Shown here: positions 53,305 to 64,000 of the stretch, piece by piece
How the letters are laid out: each line of letters starts with the position of its first letter
Position numbering within the stretch: the stretch's first letter is position 1
Assembly: GCA_003212515.1 (NCBI GenBank)
Contig: QCPL01000001.1
Coordinates: 62,001-126,000 of the forward strand
DNA: 64,000 nucleotides
Reading direction: 5' to 3'
DNA from: Prochlorococcus sp. AG-436-M02
GTDB lineage: Bacteria; Cyanobacteriota; Cyanobacteriia; PCC-6307; Cyanobiaceae
Program-made: the position numbers and the translations under genes
The notes under the pieces: generated by a model
What the model saw: the letters and a program-made list of their open reading frames with translations, nothing else
Databases searched by the model: none
What the model was told of the DNA's origin: nothing

Positions 53305-53817
53305 ATGGCTAAAAATCTTTCTCTTTTTTCTCGGTTTAAGATTTTTTTCGCAATAGCAATGCTTATTGCGACAACCTTTATATCGGCCCCAGAGGCTTGG
53401 GCTAAAAGACCTCCTGAAATTAGGAACCAGGATGATTTAAATATTCGACAAGATATGCATGGAGAGGACCTCAGTGGTTATGAATTCGTAAAGTTTGATT
53501 TAAGAGGGATTGACTTTAGTGAGTCAAATTTAACTGGAGCTGTTTTTAATAACAGTAAGTTAAATGGAGCCAATTTACATGGGGCTAATCTTCAAGATGC
53601 CTTGGCTTATGCGTCTGACTTTGAAGATTCTGATTTATCTGATGCAAACCTAACAAATTCATTACTAATGGAAAGTAGTTTTGAAAATACATTAATTTCT
53701 GGAACTGATTTTACTGATGCTGTATTGAGTCGGATTCAGCAAAAGCAACTTTGTTCGATGGCTAGTGGAACAAATTCTTCAACAGGAGTAGAAACAAGTT
53801 ATAGTCTGGGCTGTTGA
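53305..53817 (+). CDS. Pentapeptide-repeat protein with signal peptide (paralogue-like to 3025..3501)
   Basis: GIDFSESNLTGAVFNNSKLNGANLHGANLQDALAYASDFEDSDLSDANLTN; C-terminal CSMASGTNSSTG...LGC. Confidence 0.88.
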   Translation: MAKNLSLFSRFKIFFAIAMLIATTFISAPEAWAKRPPEIRNQDDLNIRQDMHGEDLSGYEFVKFDLRGIDFSESNLTGAVFNNSKLNGANLHGANLQDALAYASDFEDSDLSDANLTNSLLMESSFENTLISGTDFTDAVLSRIQQKQLCSMASGTNSSTGVETSYSLGC

Positions 53818-53844
53818 CAAATAATTTCATGAAAATATGGGCTG

Positions 53845-54912
<1,068 letters not shown>

Positions 54913-54944
54913 TACTTTAAATAGAAACTTATATAACTTTTTAG

Positions 54945-55211
54945 TTGTTGAATCTTTTGATTTCCGCGATCCTTATATGGAATGAGGAAAATCTTCATTT
55001 TATTATTTTATTACTATCTTTTAGTGCAGTGAGTTCCCCTCTGGCAGAAAAAGAAAAAGAACAAACACCTTCAATTTCAATTGATCATGTTTCATGTCAA
55101 CAATGCGGAGGCAATGGGTACATGAAAACTTCTCCCACTTGTTATCACACTTGTCTTAATTGTCTTGGAAGAGGTTTAATGCCTCATTTCTCTAATAAGA
55201 ACCATCTATAA
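54945..55211 (+). CDS. Small protein with two CxxCxGxG-like zinc-binding motifs
   Basis: CQQCGGNGYMKTSPTCYHTCLNCLGRG, DnaJ-type zinc-finger-like, after a hydrophobic N-terminus. Confidence 0.6.
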   Translation: MLNLLISAILIWNEENLHFIILLLSFSAVSSPLAEKEKEQTPSISIDHVSCQQCGGNGYMKTSPTCYHTCLNCLGRGLMPHFSNKNHL

Positions 55212-55293
55212 ATTTTGCTTGATAAACTTTCTTTTGGTACTAACCTTTATCTTAACTCTCAGCAAAGTTTTAACTGGGGTTTATCTTTAACAA

Positions 55294-55581
55294 TTGCCTA
55301 AATACAAAGTGCCAAATTTTCATGCAAAGGTTCAGGTAAGTCTGAGAACCTCAGTATTAGATCCAGCAGGTGAAGCTACCAAGTCCGCCGCCAGCAAACT
55401 AGGAATAAAAGGAATTTCTAAATTAAGAATAGGTAAGGCAATTGATATTGATATTGAAGCTTCTGATTTAAATGAAGCAAAGTCTCAACTTGAATTACTA
55501 AGTGACAGATTATTGGCTAATCCTGTTATAGAGGATTGGACTTTAGACCTTAACCCTGCGAGTTTGTCTTCTTCTAATTAA
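55294..55581 (+). CDS. purS: Phosphoribosylformylglycinamidine synthase subunit PurS (non-ATG start)
   Basis: [48 protein letters not shown]; directly upstream of purQ. Confidence 0.95.
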   Translation: MPKYKVPNFHAKVQVSLRTSVLDPAGEATKSAASKLGIKGISKLRIGKAIDIDIEASDLNEAKSQLELLSDRLLANPVIEDWTLDLNPASLSSSN

Positions 55582-55591
55582 TTGCTCTCTA

Positions 55592-56248
55592 ATGACTATC
55601 GGTATTGTTGTTTTTCCTGGGTCTAATTGTGACCGAGATGTTTTTTGGGCCACTAAAGGTTGTCTTGGTATTCCTACGCGCTTCCTTTGGCATGAATCAA
55701 CTGATTTGGAAAACCTTGATGCAATAGTTCTTCCTGGTGGATTTAGTTATGGAGATTATCTTCGGTGTGGCGCAATTGCTCGTTTTGCTCCTGTCCTTTC
55801 GTCTTTAATTGAATTTGTTAATAATGGTGGGAAAGTTCTTGGAATATGTAATGGATTTCAAATCCTTACTGAGCTTGGGCTTCTGCAGGGAGCATTAACG
55901 CGTAATAAAGATCTACTTTTTATTTGTGAAACAGTTCCTTTATTGGTTTCTAGTAAGAGGACTAAATGGTTTGCAAATTTTCAATATGGTGAAGAAATTT
56001 CTTTACCAATTGCCCATGGTGAAGGGCGTTATCAATGCAGTAGTGATGTTCTTAAGAAGCTTGAAGATGATGATTCAATTGCTCTTAGATATTCGAAAAA
56101 TCCAAATGGCTCTATAAATGATATTGCTGGAATTACAAATAAAGCTGGTAATGTTCTTGGTATGATGCCACATCCTGAGAGAGCATGCGATAAGAAATTG
56201 GGTGGAATAGATGGGAGGGGTATTTTGGAGGCTTTGTTGGGCAATTAG
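55592..56248 (+). CDS. purQ: Phosphoribosylformylglycinamidine synthase subunit PurQ
   Basis: [52 protein letters not shown]. Confidence 0.97.
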   Translation: MTIGIVVFPGSNCDRDVFWATKGCLGIPTRFLWHESTDLENLDAIVLPGGFSYGDYLRCGAIARFAPVLSSLIEFVNNGGKVLGICNGFQILTELGLLQGALTRNKDLLFICETVPLLVSSKRTKWFANFQYGEEISLPIAHGEGRYQCSSDVLKKLEDDDSIALRYSKNPNGSINDIAGITNKAGNVLGMMPHPERACDKKLGGIDGRGILEALLGN

Positions 56249-56258
56249 TTATATAAAT

Positions 56259-56297
56259 AAAAACAAAAGAAGGGCCTTAAGGCCTTCTTTTGTTTTT
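56259..56297. terminator. Bidirectional intrinsic terminator between purQ and fba (class II)
   Basis: AAAAACAAAAGAAGGGCC-TTAA-GGCCTTCTTTTGTTTTT near-perfect palindrome with A/T-rich flanks, between convergent genes. Confidence 0.85.
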
Positions 56298-56318
56298 AAC
56301 TTTCTTTTAATTAGTTTC

Positions 56319-57392
56319 TTATGCAGTTACTGCTGTTTTAGGATCGAGACTTCCTTTTGCATATAATCCTGAATAATAATTTATACTTTCCTGCTTAATT
56401 TTACTAGCTTGTCCTGCGCACCAGAATTGTTGATATCTATCTAGGCATACTTGTTTCATGTATTTACGAGCTGGCTTGTTGAAATGTCTTGGGTCGAAAT
56501 TTGTAGGATCAGCAGCGGCAGCCTCTCTTACTGCAGCTGTAAAAGCAAGACGGTTATCTGTATCTATATTTACTTTCCTAACACCATTTCGTATTCCTTC
56601 TTGAATTTCTTCTACTGGTACACCATAAGTCTCAGGTATGGCACCACCAAATTTGTTTATCATATCAAGCCACTCTTGAGGTACAGAGCTTGAACCATGC
56701 ATAACAAGATGAGTATTCGGGATTGCTTTGTGAATCTCTGCAATTCTACTAATTGCAAGAACTTCTCCAGTGGGCTTTCTAGTGAATTTATATGCACCAT
56801 GGCTTGTACCTATAGCAATTGCTAGAGCATCAACTTTTGTTTTGGCTACAAAATCAGCTGCTTCAGCAGGATCAGTCAGCAGCATGTCTTTAGATAATTC
56901 TCCTTCGAATCCATGTCCATCTTCTGCTTCGCCTTTTCCAGTTTCTAAGGATCCAAGACAGCCGAGTTCGCCTTCTACGCTTACTCCTACAGAATGAGCA
57001 AAATCTACAACTGTTTTTGTTACTTCTACATTGTATTCGTAACTTGCTGGTGTTTTGGCATCAGCTTCCAATGAACCATCCATCATTACTGAAGTGAATC
57101 CATTAATTGCAGCTGAATAGCAGGTTGATGGATCATTACCATGATCTTGGTGCATCACTACGGGGATGTTTGGATATGTTTCTGTCGCAGCAATGATTAG
57201 GTGGCGAAGGAAAATTTCTCCTGCGTAGGAACGAGCACCCCTTGAGGCTTGAAGAATGACTGGGCTATCGGTTTCTGATGCGGCTTCCATAATCGCCTGC
57301 ACTTGCTCAAGATTATTTACGTTGAAAGCTGGTATGCCATAGCCATTTTCGGCAGCATGGTCAAGTAGGAGTCTTAGTGGAACAAGAGCCAT
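56319..57392 (-). CDS. fba: Class II fructose-bisphosphate aldolase
   Basis: [61 protein letters not shown]. Confidence 0.97.
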   Translation of the reverse strand: MALVPLRLLLDHAAENGYGIPAFNVNNLEQVQAIMEAASETDSPVILQASRGARSYAGEIFLRHLIIAATETYPNIPVVMHQDHGNDPSTCYSAAINGFTSVMMDGSLEADAKTPASYEYNVEVTKTVVDFAHSVGVSVEGELGCLGSLETGKGEAEDGHGFEGELSKDMLLTDPAEAADFVAKTKVDALAIAIGTSHGAYKFTRKPTGEVLAISRIAEIHKAIPNTHLVMHGSSSVPQEWLDMINKFGGAIPETYGVPVEEIQEGIRNGVRKVNIDTDNRLAFTAAVREAAAADPTNFDPRHFNKPARKYMKQVCLDRYQQFWCAGQASKIKQESINYYSGLYAKGSLDPKTAVTA

Positions 57393-57545
57393 TGGTTTCT
57401 CAGAAAAGTCATGTGAGCCTAAGCGTGGAAAATTGCTAGGCCAAAGGAACAGGACTTTAGAAGATAAAGGTATGAAATGTCACGTCTTTCAGAGACAAAA
57501 ACGGCTTTCTTGAGTAAAAGTTATTTTTTAGATAAGTAAAAAATG

Positions 57546-58613
57546 TCAATATTTATATCCTGCAACGAATAAAGCTTCGTCAGAGGATGGCTGAGATCCC
57601 GCTACATAACAACCTTTCGAGGCTTCTGAGTTAGCTTGGGCTCTTGCTAACAGGGCTTTTTGCCCTGCAGTAATATCGTCACCTTTCCAGGCTTTAAGAC
57701 AAGAGTGCTGAAGTGCTCTTCCGTAAGAGAATCCGATATTCCAGTTAGCTTTCCTTATGATTTTATTCATTAAGTTTAAATAAACTGAAGCGGCTTCCTC
57801 ACTTAGACCACCTGATAGGAAAACAATACCTGGTACGGCTGCAGGCACTGCTCTTTCCATAGTCCTAATAGTTAACTCTGCAATTTTCTCAGGACTTACT
57901 TTTTCATTACACTCAGCTCCTTGCACTGTCATTGAAGGTTTAAGGAGAGTCCCTTCTAAATAAACACCATTTTGTTCACATGCCATGTATACCTCTTTGA
58001 TTACTTCCTCTTGCACTTCGGCAGTCTTGTTTATTCCATGTGAGCCATCCATTAGTATTTCTGGCTCAATTATTGGAACTAATCCAGACTCTTGAACTGA
58101 TCTTGCGTACCTTGCTAAACCCCATGCATTTTCTTTAATAGATAATTTTGAGGGACATCCATCTGATGTTATTTGAAGAACAGCTCTCCATTTTGCAAAT
58201 CTTGCACCTTGAGCGTAATAATCAGAAGCTCTTTCAACAAGTCCATCTAGCCCAGAACAAAAAGTTTCAACGTTGTAGCCCCCTGCAAGTGGTCTTAGGC
58301 CTTTGTCTACTTTGATTCCTGGAATAATTCCTAGTTTTTCTAGTTTTGTAACCATAGACTCTCCATCTTTATGGTCCTGAAAAAGTGTTTCCTCAAATAA
58401 GATTGCACCACTTATGTACTCTCCAAGACCTTCTGTGGTAAAGAGTAAGCCTCTATATGCTTTTCTATTGTCTTCTGTATTCTCAACATTTATTGAAGCA
58501 AGTCGTTTCCCTATTGTTTTAGTTGATTCATCTACGGCTAATATTCCTTTCCCAGATTTTGCCAAAGAAGTAGCCGTCTTTTTTAATTCTTCTTTGTAAT
58601 AACTAAGCGTCAT
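57546..58613 (-). CDS. fda: Class I fructose-bisphosphate aldolase
   Basis: GKGILAVDESTKTIGKRLASINVENTEDNRKAYRGLLFTT; FAKWRAVLQI; EPEILMDGSH; FLSGGLSEEAAS. Confidence 0.97.
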   Translation of the reverse strand: MTLSYYKEELKKTATSLAKSGKGILAVDESTKTIGKRLASINVENTEDNRKAYRGLLFTTEGLGEYISGAILFEETLFQDHKDGESMVTKLEKLGIIPGIKVDKGLRPLAGGYNVETFCSGLDGLVERASDYYAQGARFAKWRAVLQITSDGCPSKLSIKENAWGLARYARSVQESGLVPIIEPEILMDGSHGINKTAEVQEEVIKEVYMACEQNGVYLEGTLLKPSMTVQGAECNEKVSPEKIAELTIRTMERAVPAAVPGIVFLSGGLSEEAASVYLNLMNKIIRKANWNIGFSYGRALQHSCLKAWKGDDITAGQKALLARAQANSEASKGCYVAGSQPSSDEALFVAGYKY

Positions 58614-58750
58614 TGGTCAAATGTATTTAAAAATTCCAGTAGATTTTTTCAGATCCTGGTTAGGTAATTTTTATTTACTATTCATTTCGAGGTATAAAAA
58701 ATCACTGCTATGAGTTCATATTATATTTTTTAGATTGTTCTTTAAATTAT

Positions 58751-59866
58751 CTATAACTTTAGGCCCATACCTGTATGAGCAGATTCTATTATTTTCTCGC
58801 AAACTATCTGGCTTTTCAGTCCTTCATATAGTCCAGGAATCATTGGGTTACAATTTTTTATTGAATCTGCCCACAGGTTTTGGATTCTCTTGACAGGTGC
58901 AATTCTTCCATCTTCCCATGTTTTATCAAAAACCAAATCATCATCTGGCTTGACTGAGCAAGGTTTGCTTCCTTTTTCTGAATACCAAAGTCCAAATCCA
59001 TGCACATAATCTTTTTGATTGTCACTACCAATTATTAAGGTTCCTTTTTCCCCATATATCTCAATCCAACATCCCCGCCCATTTCTTGATACTGAGGAAA
59101 GAGTTATTTGAGCAGGAACAATTGAGTTAGAGTTAATATCTGATATTTGCAACTGGGCCAAACAAATATCTTCACTTGTTACTTGTTTTATCTTTTTATC
59201 ATTTGGACAATATCTTTCTTTTATTGATGTTGATGTACTCCCTTTAACTTGAATTGTTGGGCCAAAAAACCAATGTAACAAATCAAAAGCATGAGTCCCA
59301 AGAGCTCCAATTACCCCTCCACCCTTTTCTTGTTGAGAGTACCAATTCCAGGCTCTATTCTCATCAGCTCGACTACTCATAATCCAGTCAAGCTTTATAA
59401 GCCAAGGAACTCCTAACAAGTTTTCTTCAATAATTCTTTTTGCCTTCATAAATAGTGGGACAGCTCTATATTCAAAGTCAATAGCTACAGATAGTTTCTT
59501 TCTAATAGAAAGACGTTGTAGCTCTAAGACCTCTTCACTATTTAATGCAACTGGCTTTTCAAGCATTAAATGTTTTCCTGCAGATAATGCTTCACTTGCT
59601 AGCTTGAATCGAAGCTCTGGAGGAGTTGCAATTATGATGGCATCTATCTTTGGATCATTTATTAGAGAATCCCAATCTTGGTAACCTGTTAGGCCATTGT
59701 TTTGATGAAGAACTTCGTTTAGACGTGTTTCTCTTGGATGCCATATTCCTGCTGGTTTTAAGTTGTTGCTGCTATATAAAGCTGGTAAATGAACTTTTTC
59801 TCCAAAACCTAAACCAGCAAGTCCAACATTCAGCTTTGCAGTTTCGCTTTGAATAGAATTTGTCAT
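58751..59866 (-). CDS. Gfo/Idh/MocA family oxidoreductase
   Basis: VGLAGLGFGEKVHLPALYSS; IIIATPPELRFKLASEALSAGKHLMLEKPVA. Confidence 0.93.
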   Translation of the reverse strand: MTNSIQSETAKLNVGLAGLGFGEKVHLPALYSSNNLKPAGIWHPRETRLNEVLHQNNGLTGYQDWDSLINDPKIDAIIIATPPELRFKLASEALSAGKHLMLEKPVALNSEEVLELQRLSIRKKLSVAIDFEYRAVPLFMKAKRIIEENLLGVPWLIKLDWIMSSRADENRAWNWYSQQEKGGGVIGALGTHAFDLLHWFFGPTIQVKGSTSTSIKERYCPNDKKIKQVTSEDICLAQLQISDINSNSIVPAQITLSSVSRNGRGCWIEIYGEKGTLIIGSDNQKDYVHGFGLWYSEKGSKPCSVKPDDDLVFDKTWEDGRIAPVKRIQNLWADSIKNCNPMIPGLYEGLKSQIVCEKIIESAHTGMGLKL

Positions 59867-60255
59867 CTTCCTTTCTTTATTAATTAAAATGTGTTAATTA
59901 AATTATCTCATTATTTGGTTAGTTGTTATTCAACAGCTACATTTATTTTTTGTTTGTGGCATTCTCTTAACTTATGGGTGCTTGAATGGCTTCCTCTTAC
60001 AATCTATATGGATTGATTAAATATAGTTGCAGGATTAGAATCTTTGTGATGAAGGAGTAAATTCAGTCCTAATTAAAACTATTCTATGGCCAGTTGCTTT
60101 TAAACTATCTTGCTAAACTAACTTTTTCATCAAATTAATTTGACTAACTTCTACAAAATTTATTTTTGATTAAGCATTGTTTAAAGTTGTAAATAATATT
60201 AAAATTATAAATTAATAATAAGTTGATTTATCAATATTCTAAGCGGTTCATTTTA

Positions 60256-61134
60256 CTAAATATCCTGAGTGTCTTTCTTATATCCATGCAAGGTTAACAA
60301 AGTACTCAGAGTCTTCCTTAATTGGGTTCGAGGAATAATTTTATCTACAAAACCATGTTCAAGAAGATATTCAGCAGTCTGAAAATTCTCTGGAAGTTTC
60401 TCACGTAGTGTTTGTTCAATTACTCTTCTACCTGCAAAACCAATTAGTGCTTTCGGTTCAGCAAGAATTAAATCACCAAGCATTGCAAAGCTTGCTGTGA
60501 CTCCTCCAGTTGTTGGATGAGTAAGTAGTGGCATATATAAATGCCTGGCTTCCCGATGTCTTTCTAAAGCTCCAGAAATTTTTGCCATTTGCATAAGGCT
60601 TAGCATTCCTTCTTGCATTCTGGCTCCTCCTGAAGCGCAGATAATTAGCAAAGGAAGTTGCGATGAAGTTGCTTTCTCAATGAGCCTTGTTATTTTTTCT
60701 CCTACAACAGACCCCATCGACCCACCCATGAATCTAAAATCCATTACTGCAAGAGCTAATGGAATTTGCTCTACTTGGCAAACGCCTGTTATGACTCCAT
60801 CTTTCATTCCAGTGCTTGCTTGACTTTCTCTCAGCCTGTCTGCATATGCGCGCCTATCTTTAAAACCTAGAGGATCTATTGGAGAAAGGTTCTTGTCCAT
60901 AGGATTGAAACTACCTTTATCAACTAATAGTTTGATTCTTTCCTCGCTGTTAATTCTATTGTGATGACCACAGTTGCTACATACATTGGCATTAGTTAGT
61001 AGATCCTTTCTATAAACAACTTGGCCGCATTCTGGACATTTGCCCCACAAACCATCACTCTCTTCTGTTTCTTGGATAACCTTTCCAACAAACTGATCTT
61101 TTCTTCTTGCTGCAAACCAATCAAAAAGAGACAC
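60256..61134 (-). CDS. accD: Acetyl-CoA carboxylase carboxyltransferase subunit beta
   Basis: [51 protein letters not shown]. Confidence 0.97.
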   Translation of the reverse strand: MSLFDWFAARRKDQFVGKVIQETEESDGLWGKCPECGQVVYRKDLLTNANVCSNCGHHNRINSEERIKLLVDKGSFNPMDKNLSPIDPLGFKDRRAYADRLRESQASTGMKDGVITGVCQVEQIPLALAVMDFRFMGGSMGSVVGEKITRLIEKATSSQLPLLIICASGGARMQEGMLSLMQMAKISGALERHREARHLYMPLLTHPTTGGVTASFAMLGDLILAEPKALIGFAGRRVIEQTLREKLPENFQTAEYLLEHGFVDKIIPRTQLRKTLSTLLTLHGYKKDTQDI

Positions 61135-61168
61135 AGGATAAAATTAAATTTAGCTCAGTTAATTAACC

Positions 61169-61774
61169 CTATCTTACAAACAACTGCACAATCCCAAAAT
61201 CTTTGTCCAAAATCCAGACAATTTGAATCGCTATACAGATGAAAGGTGCAAATGGAAACGGTTGCCATGGCTTGATTTTGTTCATGGTGCGTGCAGCAAA
61301 ACTAAATAAACCTGCTGTTATAAAAGCCAGTCCGATAACTGCATAGCTTTTATCTGTTCCAAGAAATGCTCCTGTTAAGGCAAATAACTTGGCATCGCCA
61401 AATCCTACTAAGGTTCTGTTAGCAACTTTCTTTGTTGATATAGACAATGCACCTATGAATGTAAATGCACTAAAAGCGGCTATAAGATGATCTTTTAATT
61501 TTTCATAAGTAAGTTCTAATGGATTTATAAGGACTGATATGACAATAGTTAGAAAAAAAAAATTAAGGTAAGAATCCCTGATTTCCATTCTATCTATATC
61601 CAGAACAGATATACATATTAGTATTGTTGTTATTATTAAATTAATACAATTAGCAAATAATATATCAGTTGAATTGAACCCTTTTAGAAAAGCATATAAA
61701 TAAATGCTGTAAAGGCTAGTAACTGAGAAAATCTTGGCGTTTGTTCTATATTTATGGCTTGCACTTTTGCTCAT
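61169..61774 (-). CDS. A24-family (type IV prepilin) peptidase lacking the N-terminal methylase segment
   Basis: Polytopic; LVGFGDAKLFALTGAFLG (GxGD motif) and LDIDRMEIRDSYL around the first catalytic Asp. Confidence 0.78.
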   Translation of the reverse strand: MSKSASHKYRTNAKIFSVTSLYSIYLYAFLKGFNSTDILFANCINLIITTILICISVLDIDRMEIRDSYLNFFFLTIVISVLINPLELTYEKLKDHLIAAFSAFTFIGALSISTKKVANRTLVGFGDAKLFALTGAFLGTDKSYAVIGLAFITAGLFSFAARTMNKIKPWQPFPFAPFICIAIQIVWILDKDFGIVQLFVR

Positions 61775-61887
61775 ATCTAATTAATTTTATATTTTAAGTA
61801 TTTGATTTATTAAATACTATAATTATTTAATAAAATATTTTGTTTAATTTAAATAAAGCCAAATTACAACCTTGAGTCCATAAATCG

Positions 61888-62787
61888 CTAAGCTGAATTC
61901 TTCTCTTCAATTAAACGATGGATAATAGGAGTTAAAATTAATTCCATTGCAAAGCCCATTTTCCCTCCGTTAACTACAATACTTGTTGGGCTAGACATGA
62001 ATGAATCATTAATCATTCCAAGTAGATACTGAAAATCAATACCCCATTTTTCCCTTGCTCCTTTCCTGAAATGTATAATTACAAAGCTTTCATCTGGTGT
62101 TGGGATATTTCTGCAAATAAATGGATTTGATGTATCAATTGTTGGGACTCTTTGGAAGTTGATATCTGTTTTACTGAATTGAGGGCAAATATGATTAATG
62201 TAATCAGGCATTCTTCTGAGAATTGTTTCTACAATTGTTTCTGCTGAATAACCCCTTTCCGCGTTATCACGATGTATTTTCTGAATCCATTCAAGATTTG
62301 TGATTGGAACAACACCTACTAGTAGATCAGCATATTTAGCAACGTCATAACCTTCACCAGCAACACCACCATGAAGTCCCTCGTAGAAAAGTACATCAGT
62401 ACTTTTGGGAATTTCTTCCCAGGGGGTAAATTGCCCAGGGCCTAAATTGGTCCCTAATCTTGCATTATGCTCCTCAGCTTCTTCTTGGCTATGAAGATAA
62501 TATCTTTTGCTCCCCCCACCATTCTCCCCATAAGTTTTAAATAGTTCCTCCAGCTTGTCGAATAGATTTGCTTCAGGACCAAAATGTGAAAAGTTTTCTC
62601 CTTTTGCAAGAGCTTCTGCCATTGCTTGCTTCATGGGGCTTCTTTCAAAGCGGTGATAACTATCACCTTCCACAACGGCAGGAACAATATCTTCTCGAGC
62701 GAAAATATGCTCAAAAGCTCTTTTTACTGTGCTAGTTCCGGCTCCTGATGAACCGGTAACAGCTACAACTGGATGACGCTTCGACAT
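61888..62787 (-). CDS. prk: Phosphoribulokinase
   Basis: HPVVAVTGSSGAGTSTVKRAFEHIF; HFGPEANLFDKLEEL; YSAETIVETILRRMPDYINHICPQFS (class I bacterial-type PRK as in Prochlorococcus). Confidence 0.95.
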   Translation of the reverse strand: MSKRHPVVAVTGSSGAGTSTVKRAFEHIFAREDIVPAVVEGDSYHRFERSPMKQAMAEALAKGENFSHFGPEANLFDKLEELFKTYGENGGGSKRYYLHSQEEAEEHNARLGTNLGPGQFTPWEEIPKSTDVLFYEGLHGGVAGEGYDVAKYADLLVGVVPITNLEWIQKIHRDNAERGYSAETIVETILRRMPDYINHICPQFSKTDINFQRVPTIDTSNPFICRNIPTPDESFVIIHFRKGAREKWGIDFQYLLGMINDSFMSSPTSIVVNGGKMGFAMELILTPIIHRLIEEKNSA

Positions 62788-62881
62788 CTCCGACCTTACT
62801 TTTAAAATTACTTATAGATTTTCGCAGGTCATAGTCTGTGTAGTTGATTCTTCTAGACAGTTTCTTAATCTTGTTATTTAT

Positions 62882-63970
62882 TTAAAGACCTTCGATGACC
62901 TTGAGAATTTCATCGCCTATTTCTTTACAGCCCACCTTTTTATTTGATTTCTCACTTATTAAATCAACTGTACGGAAACCTTTTTGTAGTACTTCATAAA
63001 CTGCATTTTCTAAATTCTCTGAGGCAATTATTTCATTAAGACTAATTTTCAACATCATTGCTGCAGACAATATCATCGCAATTGGATTTGCTAGATTTTT
63101 ACCGGCTATATCAGGTGCTGATCCATGAACTGGTTCAAAAACACCTGGGCCAGAAGATGATAGAGATGCTGAGGGTAACATGCCTATAGAGCCAGTTAGC
63201 ATTGCTGCTTCGTCACTTAAGATGTCTCCAAATAAATTACTAGTGAGAATGACATCAAACTGATTTGGATTTCTTACTAGTTGCATTGCTGCATTGTCTA
63301 CATATTGATGACTTAGTTCAATATTTGGATACTCATTTACAGTATTAATTATCCTTTCTCTCCAGAGTTGGCTTACATCTAATACGTTTGCTTTGTCAAC
63401 TGAGCATACTTTATTTCTTCTCTTTGCTGCTAATTCAAATGCTATTTTAGCTATCCTATCTATTTCATGACTGCTGTAAGACATAGTGTTAAAGGCTCTT
63501 TCCCTACCATCTTCAAGGGTTATTTTCCCTTTTGGTTTACCAAAATAAATTCCTCCTGTTAATTCTCTTACTACAACAAGATCAACACCTTTAATGAACT
63601 CTTCTTTTAAAGAACTTGATTGAATTAAAGCGTCACATATTTTTACGGGCCTTATATTTGCAAATAGACCTAGCTCTTCTCTTAATTTAAGCAAACCAGT
63701 CTCAGGTCTTTTATCCCTTGGTAATGAATCAAATTTTGGATTCCCAATTGCAGCTAAAAGAACAGCATCAGAGTCTTTACATGCTTTAAGTGTGTCTTCA
63801 GGCAATGGGCTGCCAGTTGATTCAATGGCACTCCCACCAAAATCTTTTTCATCGAATTTAAAAGAAATCCCGTGATTATTTGCCAATGCGACAAGAATAT
63901 TTTGCGTAACTCTTGTGATTTCTGGACCAATACCATCTCCAGGGAGTAAAGCAATTTTGTAAGTTTTCAT
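62882..63970 (-). CDS. leuB: 3-isopropylmalate dehydrogenase
   Basis: KIALLPGDGIGPEITRVTQNIL; VVRELTGGIYFGKPKG; EPVHGSAPDIAGKNLANPIAMILSAAMML. Confidence 0.98.
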   Translation of the reverse strand: MKTYKIALLPGDGIGPEITRVTQNILVALANNHGISFKFDEKDFGGSAIESTGSPLPEDTLKACKDSDAVLLAAIGNPKFDSLPRDKRPETGLLKLREELGLFANIRPVKICDALIQSSSLKEEFIKGVDLVVVRELTGGIYFGKPKGKITLEDGRERAFNTMSYSSHEIDRIAKIAFELAAKRRNKVCSVDKANVLDVSQLWRERIINTVNEYPNIELSHQYVDNAAMQLVRNPNQFDVILTSNLFGDILSDEAAMLTGSIGMLPSASLSSSGPGVFEPVHGSAPDIAGKNLANPIAMILSAAMMLKISLNEIIASENLENAVYEVLQKGFRTVDLISEKSNKKVGCKEIGDEILKVIEGL

Positions 63971-64000
63971 AATTGGAATTGATGTATTTTGTGTACCTAT

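Overview
This 64 kb window is AT-rich cyanobacterial chromosome. Protein content and gene neighbourhoods point to Prochlorococcus: DevBCA next to PcyA, class II NrdJ, adjacent class I and class II aldolases, rpe-glpX-hemA-glgC-gnd-pgl, chlP, prk and ccs. Strain assignment is not possible from the sequence alone. From about 14 kb to the end it is mostly dense core metabolism: rpsB-tsf, recG, sir, glyS, chlP, typA, LptB/LptFG-type genes, ilvD, CobW/COG0523, purS-purQ, fba II and fba I, accD, an A24 prepilin peptidase, prk and leuB. The first ~13.5 kb is accessory-like: low coding density, small hypotheticals, a frameshifted NmrA-like pseudogene, and a tRNA-Ser(UGA) locus at 6.4-8.9 kb. That locus holds an intact tRNA, a 3'-half tRNA remnant, a displaced 5'-half copy (33/34 identity), a possible integrase-like coding remnant, a cluster of ~10-bp-phased TTGACC motifs, and one predicted outer-membrane beta-barrel gene as the only intact cargo. 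It looks like the remains of a small tRNA-targeted integrative element. Other points of interest are: a candidate pseudoknot in the rpsB leader; three unrelated in-frame hexanucleotide repeats (His-rich in two CobW GTPases, Glu-Gln in a hypothetical); a G10 tract inside glgC; pcyA with no canonical start codon covering its homologous N-terminus; and a UPRT-family protein with an apparently degenerate PRPP loop. No CRISPR array, rRNA or intact transposon was seen. All family calls are from reading the translations by eye; no searches were run.
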